64,000 nucleotides of DNA from Adiantum capillus-veneris (GCA_014529385.2 CM043944.1:171369240-171433239), one strand, 5' to 3'; numbered from the stretch's first letter, positions 1 to 10,589 are shown. Translations and numbers: made by a program. The notes: generated by a model from the letters alone, not told the origin.

Positions 1-490
1 GACTGACAACCCAAATAACCCGAGAAGTCGGTGCCTTTCTTCTGCTTTTTGCCGTGCTTTTTAGCTTTGTTCTGCGCTCCAAAAAGCTGAGCAATCTGTG
101 CATCAACCACCTCTTCTAATTCCTTCTCTGAATAGGTCTTGTGAGCAGAAGGTTTCTTGTGAGCTGGTTTCGGGGGTGGTGTTGTGGTTTTTTGGCACTG
201 CTCGTGCACTTCCTGAAAAGAAGTCTCGCTTAGATATTTTGCCAATTTTGGGTCCTTCGCAAAACTAAGAATCATCTTTGTTGCATCACCGATCAATTGA
301 CGACGCTTCATCTCTCGTTGCTCCGCCTGAGTAGGCCGAGGCGGCCCGTACTCTCTGCTGGAATCTTCATTGTGATTCCTGCCCGCATCTCCGGACGCAG
401 AGGGAGTCGATTGGTCCTTGGGTGAAGCCATAGGTGCCGCGGAAAAAAAAAATTGGGGATCGGATTTCCCGTAGAAGAGAAATTGGTCGT
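1..490 (-). pseudogene. Gypsy gag fragment, LTR family B (runs off the left end)
   Basis: Read on the minus strand, this stretch follows directly on a primer-binding site and encodes a lysine-rich protein with pieces such as GDATKMILSFAKDPKLAKYL and KTYSEKELEEVVDAQIAQLF, ending near FSGYLG at the window edge. A plus-strand region at 58.6-58.9 kb has the matching pieces KVYSEDEIEEAVERR and DYPGYLG, so both are gag N-termini of one retrotransposon family. Gag packages the element RNA into virus-like particles. No complete zinc knuckle or protease is visible before the window ends, so the extent and the intactness of the rest are unknown. Confidence 0.6.
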
Positions 491-502
491 GCTCTGATAC
501 CA
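491..502 (-). other. Primer-binding site, initiator-Met tRNA type
   Basis: The minus strand reads TGGTATCAGAGC, complementary to the 3' end of plant initiator-Met tRNA. It lies one base inside the LTR that starts at 504, which fixes the orientation of this element as minus. Confidence 0.8.
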
Positions 503-503
503 C

Positions 504-1170
504 TGTAACAGACTTGGACACTCCAAGTCAAGAATCAATCACGACAGCACCAAATAACCACTTCAAAACAGTTCACAGTTCACAATAGATTTGCAATGAC
601 CCGGCGAAGTTCCGTGCCTAGAGATATTGGCCCCAAAGACTGGCGCCCCTTTCGATATTTCTTTATGTATTAATCAGTTCAAAGTACAAGAGAGTGGTTC
701 GGGTTTCACTCTCAGACTCTGCGTCCAGATGCTCTGCAGAGTGGGAGTCCTCACCACTTATTTATTGTTCGTAAGGGTTGCCAAAAGCAGAACCCCAAAA
801 GCTTCAAATCAAAAGCCTAAAATAAAAGCAAAGCTCTTTTTCTCTCACAAGCTCTCTCTCTAGAGCTTTTTATAAAATAAAGCAAAGTCTCTCTCTCCTC
901 AAATTGCGTTAAGAAAAAGCCTCAGCTGCCACAAAAGCTATCTCACGCAAAAAGCATCGGCTGCTGCAATTTACGGGATTCCTGCCACGTCATCATCACG
1001 GAAATTTGTCTGCTGCCCTTTTTAGGGTTAGGGTTAGGGTTTTTGCTATTTTTAGGGTTTTTGGTAGATTTTAGGGTTTGCAGGTTTTAGGGTTAGGGTT
1101 TGCAAATTTAGGGTTTTCAGTAGCAGTCATGGTTTCGGCTCTCGGGCAAACACGTCATCACTTTGTGACA
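504..1170 (-). mobile_element. 5' LTR of family B gypsy element (minus orientation)
   Basis: On the minus strand the LTR begins TGTCACAAAGTGATGACGTG and ends GTCCAAGTCTGTTACA next to the primer-binding site. The LTR at 57,730-58,310 has the same start and the same end. Inside are the family's block containing GGCGCC, next to an ATAAAGAAATA-like run, and CACGTCATCA motifs. The length is 667 bp. It differs from other copies by carrying telomere-like repeats at 1,021-1,130. Confidence 0.75.
1021..1130. repeat. Interstitial telomere-like repeats inside an LTR
   Basis: About 110 bp contains three clusters and several single units of TTAGGG or TTTAGGG, the plant telomere unit and its shorter variant, separated by TTTTT or GCAAA spacers. 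The array lies wholly within the family B LTR, so it is not a chromosome end. Confidence 0.75.
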
Positions 1171-1380
1171 GCCAGAGATGATTTAGTGTGATTAACACCC
1201 TTTTATCATCGCATGTATCCCCAAGGAAGACTGTCAAGAATGAATGCAAATGTCTTAATGAAACCTTCATATCTGTCTATCATAAAAGTGAGCATTGTAC
1301 CTTTAACATTTATCAAGCACTGTACACTTCTATTGCACTAAATCCCTATGTACATAAGAAGTGCTAGCTCTAGCATCACC

Positions 1381-2173
1381 CTACTTTTGAGCATGTGTCC
1401 AAATCTTTGACCTTTCCTCTACTGAAGTGATCTGAGTTAGGGAATACGTGGGTTGTAAACCAAAGGCTTCAAGGTAAAGCTCCAATAGATTTGGTGACTC
1501 TACCAGTTCACTTTCTTCCATCCACATTGTATCCATAGGTGGATAATTCTTGAACTTCACCAAACAAAGTCTTGCAACCTTTCCCTTAACTTTTCTGTCT
1601 TTATGTGCTAAAATCTACTCGGGTACCAAGATCTCATCAAGTTCCTCAACATCAGGTCAATCTTTAACTCGCATTTCTTCCAACACATCTCCCACAAAAG
1701 GTCTTAGAAGACTCACATGAACACATTATGGTTTTCCAATTGTTTGGCCTTTTCAGCCTATATGCAACATCGCTGATCTTGTCAATTACTTGAAGAGGCC
1801 CATAATAACGCATATTAAGTTTGGGAAACGACCTTTCCTTGCCCTTCATCTTCCGTAATCTTGCCTTTTCAAATCATAAAAGAACCCAATCACTAGGTGA
1901 AAACAAAAGTTCACGTCAATGACGATCAACAACCCTTTTCTGCTTTGGGTGAGTCTTCTCCAAGAAAAGCTTAATTTTCTTATACATTTCATCCATATTT
2001 TCTACATATCGATCTGCTTCAAAATCTTATCTTTTGTGTGCAAAATGGGAGGAGCCTTTTTGCTACCCTCAACAATCTCAAAGGGTGCCTTGCCTGTTGA
2101 TGAATGCATTGTATTATAGTATGCATACTCAAGTGAAGGTAAATACTTCCCACTTGCCCTTATTGTTTGACAC
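1381..2173 (-). pseudogene. Gypsy integrase C-terminal region with chromodomain-like tail
   Basis: Minus-strand pieces in shifting frames match the end of a chromovirus integrase. They include LEYAYYNAMHSSTGKAPFEIV (integrase core C-terminus), then KLNMRYYGPLQVIDKISDVAYRLK (the GPY/F module that follows the core), then VKFKNYPPMDTMWMEESEL, which resembles the end of a chromodomain. Integrase inserts the cDNA copy and the chromodomain steers it to chromatin marks. The reading frame resumes at 5,220 after the inserted LTR element. The adjoining 1,171-1,380 holds no LTR I can recognise. It is a relic with frameshifts. Confidence 0.65.
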
Positions 2174-2178
2174 ATAGC

Positions 2179-2544
2179 TCTAGCAGGGCTACAGTCCCTT
2201 CACAGGACATACAGTTGGACAGTGGGTTACACTGGGACTGGTTCACACTGGACGGACCCTCTGGACGGACCTCTGGTCTGGGAGTGGCACGTGGTAGGGT
2301 ACCTACCGACGACCGAAGGTGGTCTAGTGGACCTCGTGGCCAGGTCACCACATGGCTGACATTTATGAGCCATTGGTGGCTCTTTACGGTGGTACATATG
2401 AGTAGTAGCGGTCGGTTATTGGATCATCTTCTTCACCTTTGGTCCAGCGTCGTCTTGGTAGCGAGTCTTACACAGAGTCCTAGACAGAGCACATTAGCAC
2501 CATCCCTGCACATCTGAGCCTCGACAACCCCATTGTACCTGTGA
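2179..2544 (+). repeat. Left LTR (3'-truncated) of the protease-only element
   Basis: It is nearly identical to 4,625-4,990 over 366 bp with scattered substitutions, and the terminal TG has become TC. The similarity stops abruptly after GTACCTGTGA, so the last 225 bp of the LTR and any primer-binding site have been lost. Confidence 0.8.
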
Positions 2545-2550
2545 TTCTAT

Positions 2551-2656
2551 ATTGAAAAATACCTTTCAGCAAGTGTCCCTCTACGATCACAAGAGAAAAA
2601 CCTACAGCAGAGACTATCTTGAAGAATACCTTTCAGCAAGTGTCCCTCTACGACAT
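2551..2656 (+). repeat. Two 35-bp direct repeats
   Basis: The unit TTGAARAATACCTTTCAGCA plus its following 15 bases occurs at about 2,551 and again at about 2,620, separated by about 34 bp. The second copy leads straight into the protease reading frame. Confidence 0.75.
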
Positions 2657-3938
2657 GCTGCGACTAGATGCAAGGTTTAGAAGTGACACCCTTGCTGTTA
2701 TTCAATCACTTTATCTTGGAGCAGGTCCTAGTGGTGGGCACCTCCCAGTGCGACCATCAGAGTCCTATATGATATCCAATCCTGCTGCTCCACTCACTGA
2801 TTATAGAAGCCCTCGCCTGACAGTGTCCGTTTTGGGTCGGAAATTCTCAGGAGTGATAGTGGATGGTGGATCTGGCATCAACCTGATGCCCGAGTTCACT
2901 ATGTTAGCTCTAGGTCTACAGCCTACTCGCCCTGCTCTCTTCACAGTTACATTGGCCGACCAGCGAACAGTCTACCCAGTGGGCATAGTGGACAATGTGC
3001 CTCTGTAGGTACAAGACTTTACTTTTAACTTGGATTTTGTTGTGGTTCGTCTTCCCCAGGTTGAGGGCGGATTTCCTTTGCTCATTGGAAGGCCATGGCT
3101 GCGACACACGAAAGCACTCCATGATTGGGGAAACAATGCAATGTGGATACATACTTCTGGCTCCCCGATGCAACCGATTCTTTTAGAAGGAGGTATGGAT
3201 CCCGTGGTGCAGCAAGTTTCTTTGTCAATGGAAACCAACCCTGAACAAGAACAACCTACTACACCTGAAGGGTCAGACGAAGATCTGTTGGAGTGGTTAG
3301 AAGCTACCAAATCTATGCCGTGCTATGGAGCCTCTATTCACTCTTTGCCTAGAGGTACACCCTCTTCCATTGTTTCCACAGTAACTGACCCCAATGAGCC
3401 AGCTCAAAGGTTGAAGGCCATAGAAGTTACTGTGGAGCCCTCGGGGGAAGTCTTTGAATTTGGTGAGCCTATGGAGGAAAATAGAAGTGGGAAGAAATCT
3501 CCTCGACAGAAGTTCACTCAACATCAAAAATCAACCCCATTGGTGTCTGCTTCTCCCAGATCAAAGCTCCCTTCACAAAGCTTTTCCTGCCTGATGAATT
3601 CCATTAACTTTATAGTAGTCCTGCTCATGGTAACTGCGCTCTGGAGCATCTCCTCTTTCAACCAGGGAACCATGGAGTTCATCTATTGCCCTACCCACCC
3701 CCTCTCTTACCCTCGCCCCTACCCTCCCCCTCCCCACTCTTGCCCCTACCCACCCCCTCCTTCACCCTTGCCCCTACCCACCCCCCTCACCCTCGCCCCT
3801 ACCCTCCCCCTCCCCACTCTCGCCCCTACCCACCCCCTCCTTCACCCTCGCCCCTACCCTCCCCCTCCCCACTCTCGCCCCTACCCACCCCTTTACCCTC
3901 GCCCCTACCCACCCCCTCGCCCCTACCCTCCCCCTTAA
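2619..3938 (+). pseudogene. Gypsy-type retropepsin-like frame with one internal stop
   Basis: A single frame runs through with one TAG at 3,006-3,008. Residues about 74-110 contain GVIVDGGSGINLMPEFTMLA. The D-G-G-S at the active-site position replaces the usual D-S/T-G. Farther on come FPLLIGRPWLRHTKALHDWG, the second retropepsin motif, in a form shared with the gypsy element at 33 kb. Retropepsin cuts the Gag-Pol precursor. The frame then continues into an acidic linker (EQEQPTTPEGSDEDLLEWLE) and ends in proline-rich translation of the minisatellite, which is not real coding sequence. No polymerase follows. Confidence 0.6.
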
Positions 3939-4215
3939 CCCTCGCCCCTACCCACCCCCACACTCTATCTCGCCCCTACCCACCCTCTCCCTCCCCCTAC
4001 TCGCCCCTACCCACCCCCTCACCCATTCTCGCCCCTACCCACGCTCTCCCTCCCCCTACTCGCCCCTACCCACCCCCTCACACACTCTCACCCCTACCCT
4101 CCCCCTACTCGCCCCTAACCACCCCCTCTCTGCCCTCGCCCCTATCTAGCCCCCAACCACACCTTTCCCTCTCGCCCCTACCTAGTCTCTCCTCCCCCTC
4201 CCTCACCCCTACCTA
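3690..4215. repeat. C-rich minisatellite, CTCGCCCCTACCC-type units
   Basis: About 525 bp is built of variable-length units made from CTCGCCCCTACC plus CACCCCC or CTCCCC blocks. The plus strand is almost free of G, apart from the G in CTCGCC and an occasional TTG. Strand asymmetry this strong can fold as G-quadruplex on the minus strand and i-motif on the plus strand. It lies inside the protease-only LTR element. Confidence 0.85.
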
Positions 4216-4420
4216 GCTACCTAGTGAGCATATCACTGTGTTGTGGTGTACTCATCTTGTTCCAGTTGGGATTCTTGGACTATGACCCTATTTGCGGTGT
4301 TACTCGGGCTTATGGTAATCCATCTTTTCGAGAAGAGTGTTGTTGCAGAAAAGTAGCGCAAGGTTCATCTGCAACTGCAAGCATGGACCAGGCTATGCTG
4401 CTATGCAATCATACATACTG

Positions 4421-4556
4421 GGTTCCTGCTTAGTTATAAGCTTAAGGCGATTGCAATCAAGAAAAGATGTACGGATGCAGTAGCTAGTGGTTCCTGCTTA
4501 GTTACAAGCTTAAGGCGATTGCAATCAGGAAAAGATGTTCGGATGCAGTAGCTAGT
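4421..4556 (+). repeat. Perfectly abutting 68-bp tandem duplication
   Basis: The unit beginning GGTTCCTGCTTAGTTA occurs at 4,421-4,488 and 4,489-4,556 with only a few differences. It sits just upstream of the right LTR. Confidence 0.85.
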
Positions 4557-4624
4557 GGTTTTCCTTCACAGTTTTTTCAGTATTCCTCTCACCGAGACGG
4601 TGAGCGGTCTTGTGGCGGGCAACC

Positions 4625-5215
4625 TGTAGCAGGGCTACAGTCACTTCACAGGACATACAGTTGGACAGTGGGTTACACTGGGACTGGTTCACACTGGACG
4701 GACCCTCTGGACGGACCTCTGGTCTGGGAGTGACACGTGGTAGGGTACCTACCGACGACCGAAGGTGGTCTAGTGGACCTCGTGGCCAGGTCACCACATG
4801 GCTGACATTTATGAGCCGTTGGTGGCTCTTTACGGTGGTACATATGAGTAGTAGCGGTCGGTTATCGGATCATCTTCTTCACCTTTGGTCCAGCGTCGTC
4901 TTGGTAGCGAGTCTTACACAGAGTCCTAGACAGAGCACATTAGCACCATCCCTGCACATGTGAGCCTCGACAACCCCATTGTACCTGTGAGTCCTGGGCT
5001 GGAGCTGAGAGTGCTGCCACGCCAGAATCTGTACACGGTTCTTTGAGCTAGTCGAGTCCACATGTTCTGGTCCACTGTTGTGTCTCTGTTGTTATCCTTT
5101 GTTTCTGTGTTTCATTCTGTTTGAAAGAGTTTCCATTGTTTGAGTGAGATTGTCTCGCACATTGCACTGAGGGGCACCCACACTGTAGAGAGCACGACAT
5201 ATTATCTGCGCTACA
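4625..5215 (+). repeat. Right LTR (591 bp, complete) of the protease-only element
   Basis: It starts TGTAGCAGGG and ends TGCGCTACA, with TSD ATAGC immediately after. The first 366 bp match the left LTR. Confidence 0.8.
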
Positions 5216-5220
5216 ATAGC

Positions 5221-5392
5221 ATTTAAGCAGGTCTAGGATAGTAGAACAATCAAGCCATTTGATCAAAGTTTAAACCAAATGGCATCACTAGAAACTCATA
5301 TAGACTGAATGTTGTTCTAAACGCAATCTTGCACACATCCTCTAGCCTGATACGAATCTGATGGTATCCACTCATAAGATCTATCATGTTGG
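5221..5392 (-). pseudogene. Gypsy RT fragment fused to integrase by internal deletion
   Basis: On the minus strand, 5,392-5,268 encodes the RT core [20 protein letters not shown] and FLVMPFGL. It then passes directly, near 5,268, into [16 protein letters not shown], which is integrase. The rest of RT, RNase H and most of integrase are missing. Upstream RT sequence resumes at 10,262 after the LINE insertion. Confidence 0.65.
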
Positions 5393-5574
5393 CCATACGT
5401 TTGCTGCTCTGCGCACGCCATCGTTGCTTCCCCCTCATCCTCCTCGCTTGCGCTGGCCCCTACCCTGCCCCCTTCTCTCGCTCGCGAACACCCCCGCTTG
5501 CCTCTCCCTCGCTTGCATTGCCCACACTCAGCCCTACACCCCCACGCTCGTGCATCCCCTGTTCGACACCCCCA

Positions 5575-5597
5575 CCCCCCCCCCCCCCCCCCCCCCC
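5575..5597. repeat. Poly(C) tract, 23 bases
   Basis: An uninterrupted run of C lies in the C-rich 5' part of the LINE. Confidence 0.95.
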
Positions 5598-5712
5598 GTG
5601 TCGCCTTGTTGGGCCTGGATAGGACAATCACTTTAGACTCGCTTGTCTAGAGGTCGTTTGGATGCGGATTACTCCCCATCCAAACCGGCCTCAAAGATAG
5701 TGAGGTTGACTG

Positions 5713-6655
5713 TTGTGGCAACATCTATTTTTTCTCATTTACTCCATGAGGATCGGCTCAAGGAATTTGCAGGAATTAGGAGGGCCCCAATTTCAACGTC
5801 AGAGGGGTCGATTGCGTCAGGAGCGTCAACGATGCCTTGTGGGTGGTGAGATTGATAGTCTTATGCTACAGGAGCATCATCTTTGTGAGAGCCGCATTAG
5901 ACAATGTGGTCAAATTTTGTGTGGTTGCTATGAGACATTGTGGTCAACTATATTTGGACCTGGAGGTATCTAGGGAGGGGTATGTATGACTATTGCAGAC
6001 TCATGGCAGTAAGCCATTGTGGACAGAGATATTATTGTGCCAGCAGGGCTTAAGGTTCAGGGTTGCCTCATGGGTTTCCTGAACACATATGCACCCAATG
6101 TGGCAAGTGCACGAGAAGATTTTTTGTCTCATATTGTAGAGTCTTTGCCGCATGCAGAGCAGTGGTGTGTTGGGAGAGACTTCAACTCAACATGTTGGAG
6201 GACCCCTCTGATAGGATAGGAGGTGGCCATGCTACTGTGCACGAGGCTGAGTTGGCAACTTGGGAGCGTCTATGAGGGTTTCTGATGTTTGGCAGCACTC
6301 AGGCTTTGTGAGGCCCCTAGACAGATTGTCCTTCTCTCGCTTCGACCGCAGAGTAGGAAAAGTGAATCTATCTCGGATAGATTGCTTCTACGCCAGTGAC
6401 GACATCTGTGACATGCGGGGATCTGTTTGCATCTTGGCAGGGACTACTTTTTCCGACCATGCACCAATGATTCTCACTGTGACAAACAGACAGAGGAGGG
6501 GGGGTTCAATGCTACGCATCCCTGAGAGGATCTTACTAGATCTAGAGCTCGGAGAGCGAGTGGAGGCACTTTCGACAGAGAGCTTGGACACGCAGGACAC
6601 CCCTGCTGGTAGAGTGGCCTCTCGACTGGCTGAGCTTAGTTGCTTCTTTGTCTAG
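5713..6655 (+). pseudogene. LINE endonuclease (APE-type) domain
   Basis: Pieces in shifted frames follow the order of an exonuclease-endonuclease-phosphatase fold. DSLMLQEHHL contains the catalytic Glu of the LQE motif. GFLNTYAPNVASAREDFLSH and WCVGRDFN contain the G-D-F-N position, here R-D-F-N. LSRIDCFYASDD follows, and TFSDHAPMILTV is the terminal S-D-H motif. This domain nicks target DNA to prime reverse transcription. Several stops and frameshifts make it inactive. Confidence 0.75.
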
Positions 6656-7099
6656 GAGTCTGCAGCTCGCTTCGCTGCAGCCAAGGAGGAGAAGAAGCGT
6701 CTCCAACGGGGCATTAGTTCCTTGCAGAGGATGCAGGAGCAACATCTAGACAGTCCTTGGTTGTAGGAGCAGATGCAACAGGCTAGACACGAGTTGGCTA
6801 GCAATGAGAAGTGGCGTCATGAGTTTGCCTTCCATCGGTAGATATCTCAGTGGTCCCAGGTGGGTGATAGAGTTACTGGGGAGTTTTTTGAGACAGTGTG
6901 GCCACGCCATGCGCACACCAGTGTTGCCAATTGAGGAGACCCAACGGGTCAGTTGCTTCAGAGTCTAAGGATATGTGTGCAGTTGATACTTACTTTTACC
7001 ATGATCTGTTGTCAGGTGAGCCTCAATCAGAGTGTCAGGATGCATGCAAAGAGCAAGTTTGGGCACGCATCTTGCCTTGTTGCTAAGAAGATGCGACAG

Positions 7100-8320
7100 A
7101 GACTTGAGCTTCCTCTCCAGCTAGAGGAGCTCCATGAGGCCCTCAGAGCACTCATCGAGGTAGTTGTCCAGACTCCAGGGAAGGATGGTTTGACTCCCAG
7201 CTTTTTCTTGGAGTACAAGGACTTGCTTGGTTCAGATCTTTGCAACGCATTCCCGTAGGTTTTGCACACTGGCGAGATGCCTGACAGCATGAGTGAGGGT
7301 ATGATCTACCTTATTCCCAAGGAAGGAGGCTCCTTGGATCAGATTCGAGAGTGGCAACCATCACTATTTGAGAGTGGCGACCATCACTATTCTCAACTCA
7401 TCTTACAAAATTGTGGCAAAGGCTCCGAGCTTGAGCATTTGGCCACTACTAGAGAGCATTATACATGGGACCTAAACAGGTTTTGTCAAGGAGCGTAGTA
7501 TCCTTGACAACATCTTCACTTTTTGGGAGGCGTCTGCCCTTGCGCGTCTGCGAGGAGAGGATCTGGTGATACTCCTCAATTTTGAGGAGGCCTATGACAA
7601 AGTTGACTGGGACTTCCTGGAGGGCACTCTACGCAGGATGGGTTTCTTAGATGCTTGGACCAGAGGCATGTCAGCTCTCTACAGGCGTGCGCACAGTCAG
7701 GTGCTCTTGGAAAGGGGAAGAGAGGAACACTTCATGCTCACGCGTTTGGTCTGACAAGGTTGCCCTCTAGCCCCCTTCCTCTTTTTGTTCTATGCTAAGG
7801 CAATGAGCAGATTTTTTACTTCTCAGTGGGTTGACTTGCGAGGGCTAGAGCTCCCTATTGGGGCAGATGAGCTCCTTGATGTTGAGTTTGCCGATGACCA
7901 CTTGGAGGGCCAGGAGGTCAATCTGCACAGGTGTGAGCAGTCTCTTAAGGTGTTTTGTTGTGCATCAAGAGCACTGATCAACTGGAGGAAGATAGTAGCT
8001 TTCTGGGTTAGTAGTGCTCTTACACCTAATTGGTCGCCAGGTGAGGGTTTTAGATGGATTCCCACAGGGACTGCAGTTCGTTACTTGGGTTGTCAGGTTG
8101 GCCTGGACTTGTCCCCTGAGCAGCAGATTTCTCCCCTCCTCCTGTCTATTAGGAGGAAATTGTTGCATTGGAGTTCGACATGGCTCTCTTTGGCAAACAC
8201 AGTTGTAGTGGCCAACCGGGTGTTGTTGGCTACTATGTGGTACATCACGTCTTGCTGGATCTTCTCGAGCTCCTGTATCAGCCAGCTAGAGAGGTTGATC
8301 AAGAACTTTCTTTGATCAAG
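7100..8320 (+). pseudogene. LINE reverse transcriptase domain
   Basis: Motifs appear in L1 order: PGKDGLTPSFFLEY, PDSMSEGMIYLIPKE, LLNFEEAYDKVDWDFLEG, QGCPLAPFLFLFY, FADD at 7,887-7,898, RYLGCQVG and the thumb region ending LERLIKNFL. The first catalytic Asp is replaced (LLNF instead of LLDF), and a TGA at 7,752-7,754 interrupts the frame just before QGCPL. The enzyme would copy LINE RNA at the nick. Confidence 0.8.
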
Positions 8321-9769
8321 GTGCGACACCCAGTTAGCCCAGGCCAAAGTAGCGTGGCAGGTCATACCTTACCATGTTCTCAGGGGGGGCTGGGGATCAT
8401 AGACCCAGCACAGCACAGCAGAGCAGAGCCCTTCTGGGAAAGTTTGTTGTCAGTGGACTACTTACATGGGAGGAGTCTTGGAAGGAGTTGTTGCTTCACC
8501 GACTTTGAGCTTGAGTCCCTCATGCAGGAGGCCCTTGAAGCCCTTCCATCAGGTGGATCTTCACAGAGATGCGCAGATTTGTCCTGAGTAGGAGGTTGGA
8601 GGATCGGTTTGCTGCGTGCCTGCTTCAGTCTTGGGAGGAGCTAAGGAGTGGCCTGGAGCAGCACTAGCCCACCTGCATGAAGGAGCGCTTGAGACATCCC
8701 CTTGTTTGAACCCCATGGTTCACACCCAGAGAGGCCACCTGGTTGGTAGTAGGCTTCCTATTTCTTGGGGTCCCATGGCGGAGAGCCCGACCCGCACTCT
8801 CAGTGACTGGCTTCAATTTTCAGGGTTGCCTGAGGAGGTACAGAGCATCCAGCTACGAGGCACGAGAGGGGTGCAGAGCATGTGCCAGGACATTACAGAG
8901 GCTTTACCAGCTGAGTGGCTCACCCCTCTAGAGACAGAAGCTTCTAGATGGATGGGGACCTTCACGCGACTAGAGGTCCTCATCGCAATTCATGCTTGCT
9001 CAGAGTCCATACCCCCCATGTTCTTTGAGATCCATGGAGAGGGTTGCCTACAGAGAGTCTCAGTAGATGCTCCACAGATAGCAGAGTGTTGTTTCAGAGG
9101 ATACGTGTAGTGGGTATCTGTGGGAGGACTTGTGCCATAGATCCTGACCCAACAGTTCTTGAGACAGGCCACTAGCGGCTTTGGGCTTGGGAGAGTTGCC
9201 CTCAGGCATGAGTGCAGTGGGGCCCTGGAGAGTGGTTTTGGAGAGACCCCTTCTCGGTCGATCACCCTCAGATCCCCTTCTTTTAGTACACTGTTCTCGA
9301 CTCATGCGACACATACTGGCAGCACGAAGAGAGGCTCGTCCTGCTGCCACACTTTATTGGCAAGAGGAGGATCTCACAGCAGCTGAGTTCTTGTCAGGTT
9401 TTTGGGAGCAGAGCAGTTGTGGGACTCTAGAGAGTCGAGGCGAGTCACTTTGCTCCACTGGCTAGTTGCACAGAGAGCTACAGCAATGGGGAGCTGGCTA
9501 GTATTTAGTGGCTTCTCAACAGCCTATGCAACTTGTGACCATCCTTAAGAGAGTCAACGTCACTGTCTGTGGCACTGCCCCATGGCCTAGCAGGTTTGGC
9601 TTCGAGTACTTCGATTGATGCCAACTCTTTCCACAGCGCGACAATACACTTGGGGTGTTGTAGCTTGGTCCACCCTCACGGGCCCTGCGCTCCATTTTGA
9701 GCTAGCCTCCACCAGCAGGATGATAGTGATTCAGGGGTCGACCTACACTTCAGTTTGCCATTGAGCTTA

Positions 9770-9806
<37 letters not shown>

Positions 9807-10200
9807 AGGACTGGTGTAGTGAGAGAGGTGCGTTAAAAGCTCGTCTGTGGCCTAACACTCTGGTTAATTTGGCCGGCCCGTTGCTTCCGCATCTTCTCAA
9901 GGCTTGCCCTGTCCCACCGGCGGAGACTATTCGTGACTTTTGGTTGGAGCTGATTCATACTCTCAGGGGTCAGCTCGACTGTTCGAGAGACTTCAAGGTA
10001 GCTCCGAACGTATGCGGGAGCGCAGAGAGGCTTTCCTGTGACTCTTGCGCCCAAGGCCTTTCTTCACCAAGGTCCAGGGTGCTCCCAGATGGCACTACCA
10101 GCCACCTGTGTGGCTCTTTCCTCCTTCCATTTTGTGATTTAGTCCCTTTGTACATACTTTATGTACTCACTGGGAGAATCTTCCCATGTTGTTGATGTAG
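8321..10200 (+). pseudogene. LINE C-terminal region
   Basis: After the thumb the frames continue with HTLPCSQGGLGIIDPAQHSRA, the conserved PK.GGLGI-like motif of plant LINEs, and then long arginine- and serine-rich pieces. A WGVVAW piece at about 9,650 may be part of the zinc-binding region at the end of these proteins. A 35-base poly(C) interrupts it at 9,772. No intact frame remains. Confidence 0.55.
9772..9806. repeat. Poly(C) tract, 35 bases
   Basis: An uninterrupted run of C lies within the decayed LINE C-terminal region. Confidence 0.95.
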
Positions 10201-10262
10201 CCCTCTCTAGTAGAGGTGGTTTGTAGCCCTATAGGCAATTTTATTAACTAATGGAAGGATCT

Positions 10263-10589
10263 TTTTCTGCTGAAAATTACCGCACCTTCTAGACGGTCAA
10301 GAATATCATCAATCCTTGGAATAGGAAACCTGTTCTTGGTGGTATTCTTATTTAGTGCATGGTAATCAATACACATGCACCAAGAGCCATCTCTCTTCTG
10401 CACTAAGAGCATTGGGGAGCAAAAGGGTGAATAACTAGGTTGAATCAACCCTTTTTCTAATAGCTCCTCTACTTGGCTCATAATCTCTTTCTGTTGGGCT
10501 GCACTAACTTTGTAGGGAGGTCGGCTACAACCAGGTACCAAATCTATTGTATGATCCTCAAGCCTCTCTGGCGGCATCTGAGACGGCAA
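10263..10589 (-). pseudogene. Gypsy reverse transcriptase N-terminal half
   Basis: One open minus-strand frame has [15 protein letters not shown], a palm-entry motif of gypsy RT, then [20 protein letters not shown] and [18 protein letters not shown]. It stops at the LINE junction and continues at 5,392. This part holds the fingers and the start of the palm. Together with the protease and gag to its right it marks one old minus-strand gypsy element. Confidence 0.85.

Larger units (their letters stand above)
2179..5215 (+). mobile_element. Non-autonomous LTR element with protease region only, TSD ATAGC
   Basis: Two direct copies of one LTR (2,179-2,544, truncated; 4,625-5,215) flank 2.1 kb. 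The right LTR starts TGTAGC and ends GCTACA, a proper TG...CA inverted end. ATAGC lies on both sides (2,174-2,178 and 5,216-5,220). Removing the element and one TSD rejoins the gypsy integrase frame on the minus strand (STILDLLKCY followed by VSNNKGKW). The inside has a gypsy-type aspartic protease region and a C-rich minisatellite but no reverse transcriptase or integrase, so movement would have needed enzymes supplied in trans. Confidence 0.8.
5393..10262 (+). mobile_element. L1-type LINE, decayed, inserted in gypsy RT
   Basis: An endonuclease domain, a reverse transcriptase domain and a long C-terminal region follow in order on the plus strand, in many broken frames. The element splits the minus-strand gypsy RT: GAVIFS lies at 10,290-10,265 and [14 protein letters not shown] at 5,400-5,368. 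The flanks share a short TTTGCTG / TTTCTGCTG stretch, possibly a decayed TSD. The 3' end at about 10,240-10,260 is AT-rich rather than a clean poly(A). No ORF1 gag-like protein was recognised; 5,393-5,640 is C-rich low-complexity DNA. Confidence 0.75.

Noticed and set aside
1021-1130. Chromosome end or true telomere
   Set aside because: The repeats are short, interrupted, and flanked by LTR sequence on both sides.
3686-4216. Proline-rich protein frames in the C-rich array
   Set aside because: Open only because the repeat lacks stop codons in that orientation; it is a minisatellite.
4421-4556. CRISPR-like repeats
   Set aside because: Only two abutting 68-bp units without spacers, in a plant transposon.
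9755-10195. Frame with poly-proline
   Set aside because: It is created by the 35-base C run inside decayed LINE sequence.
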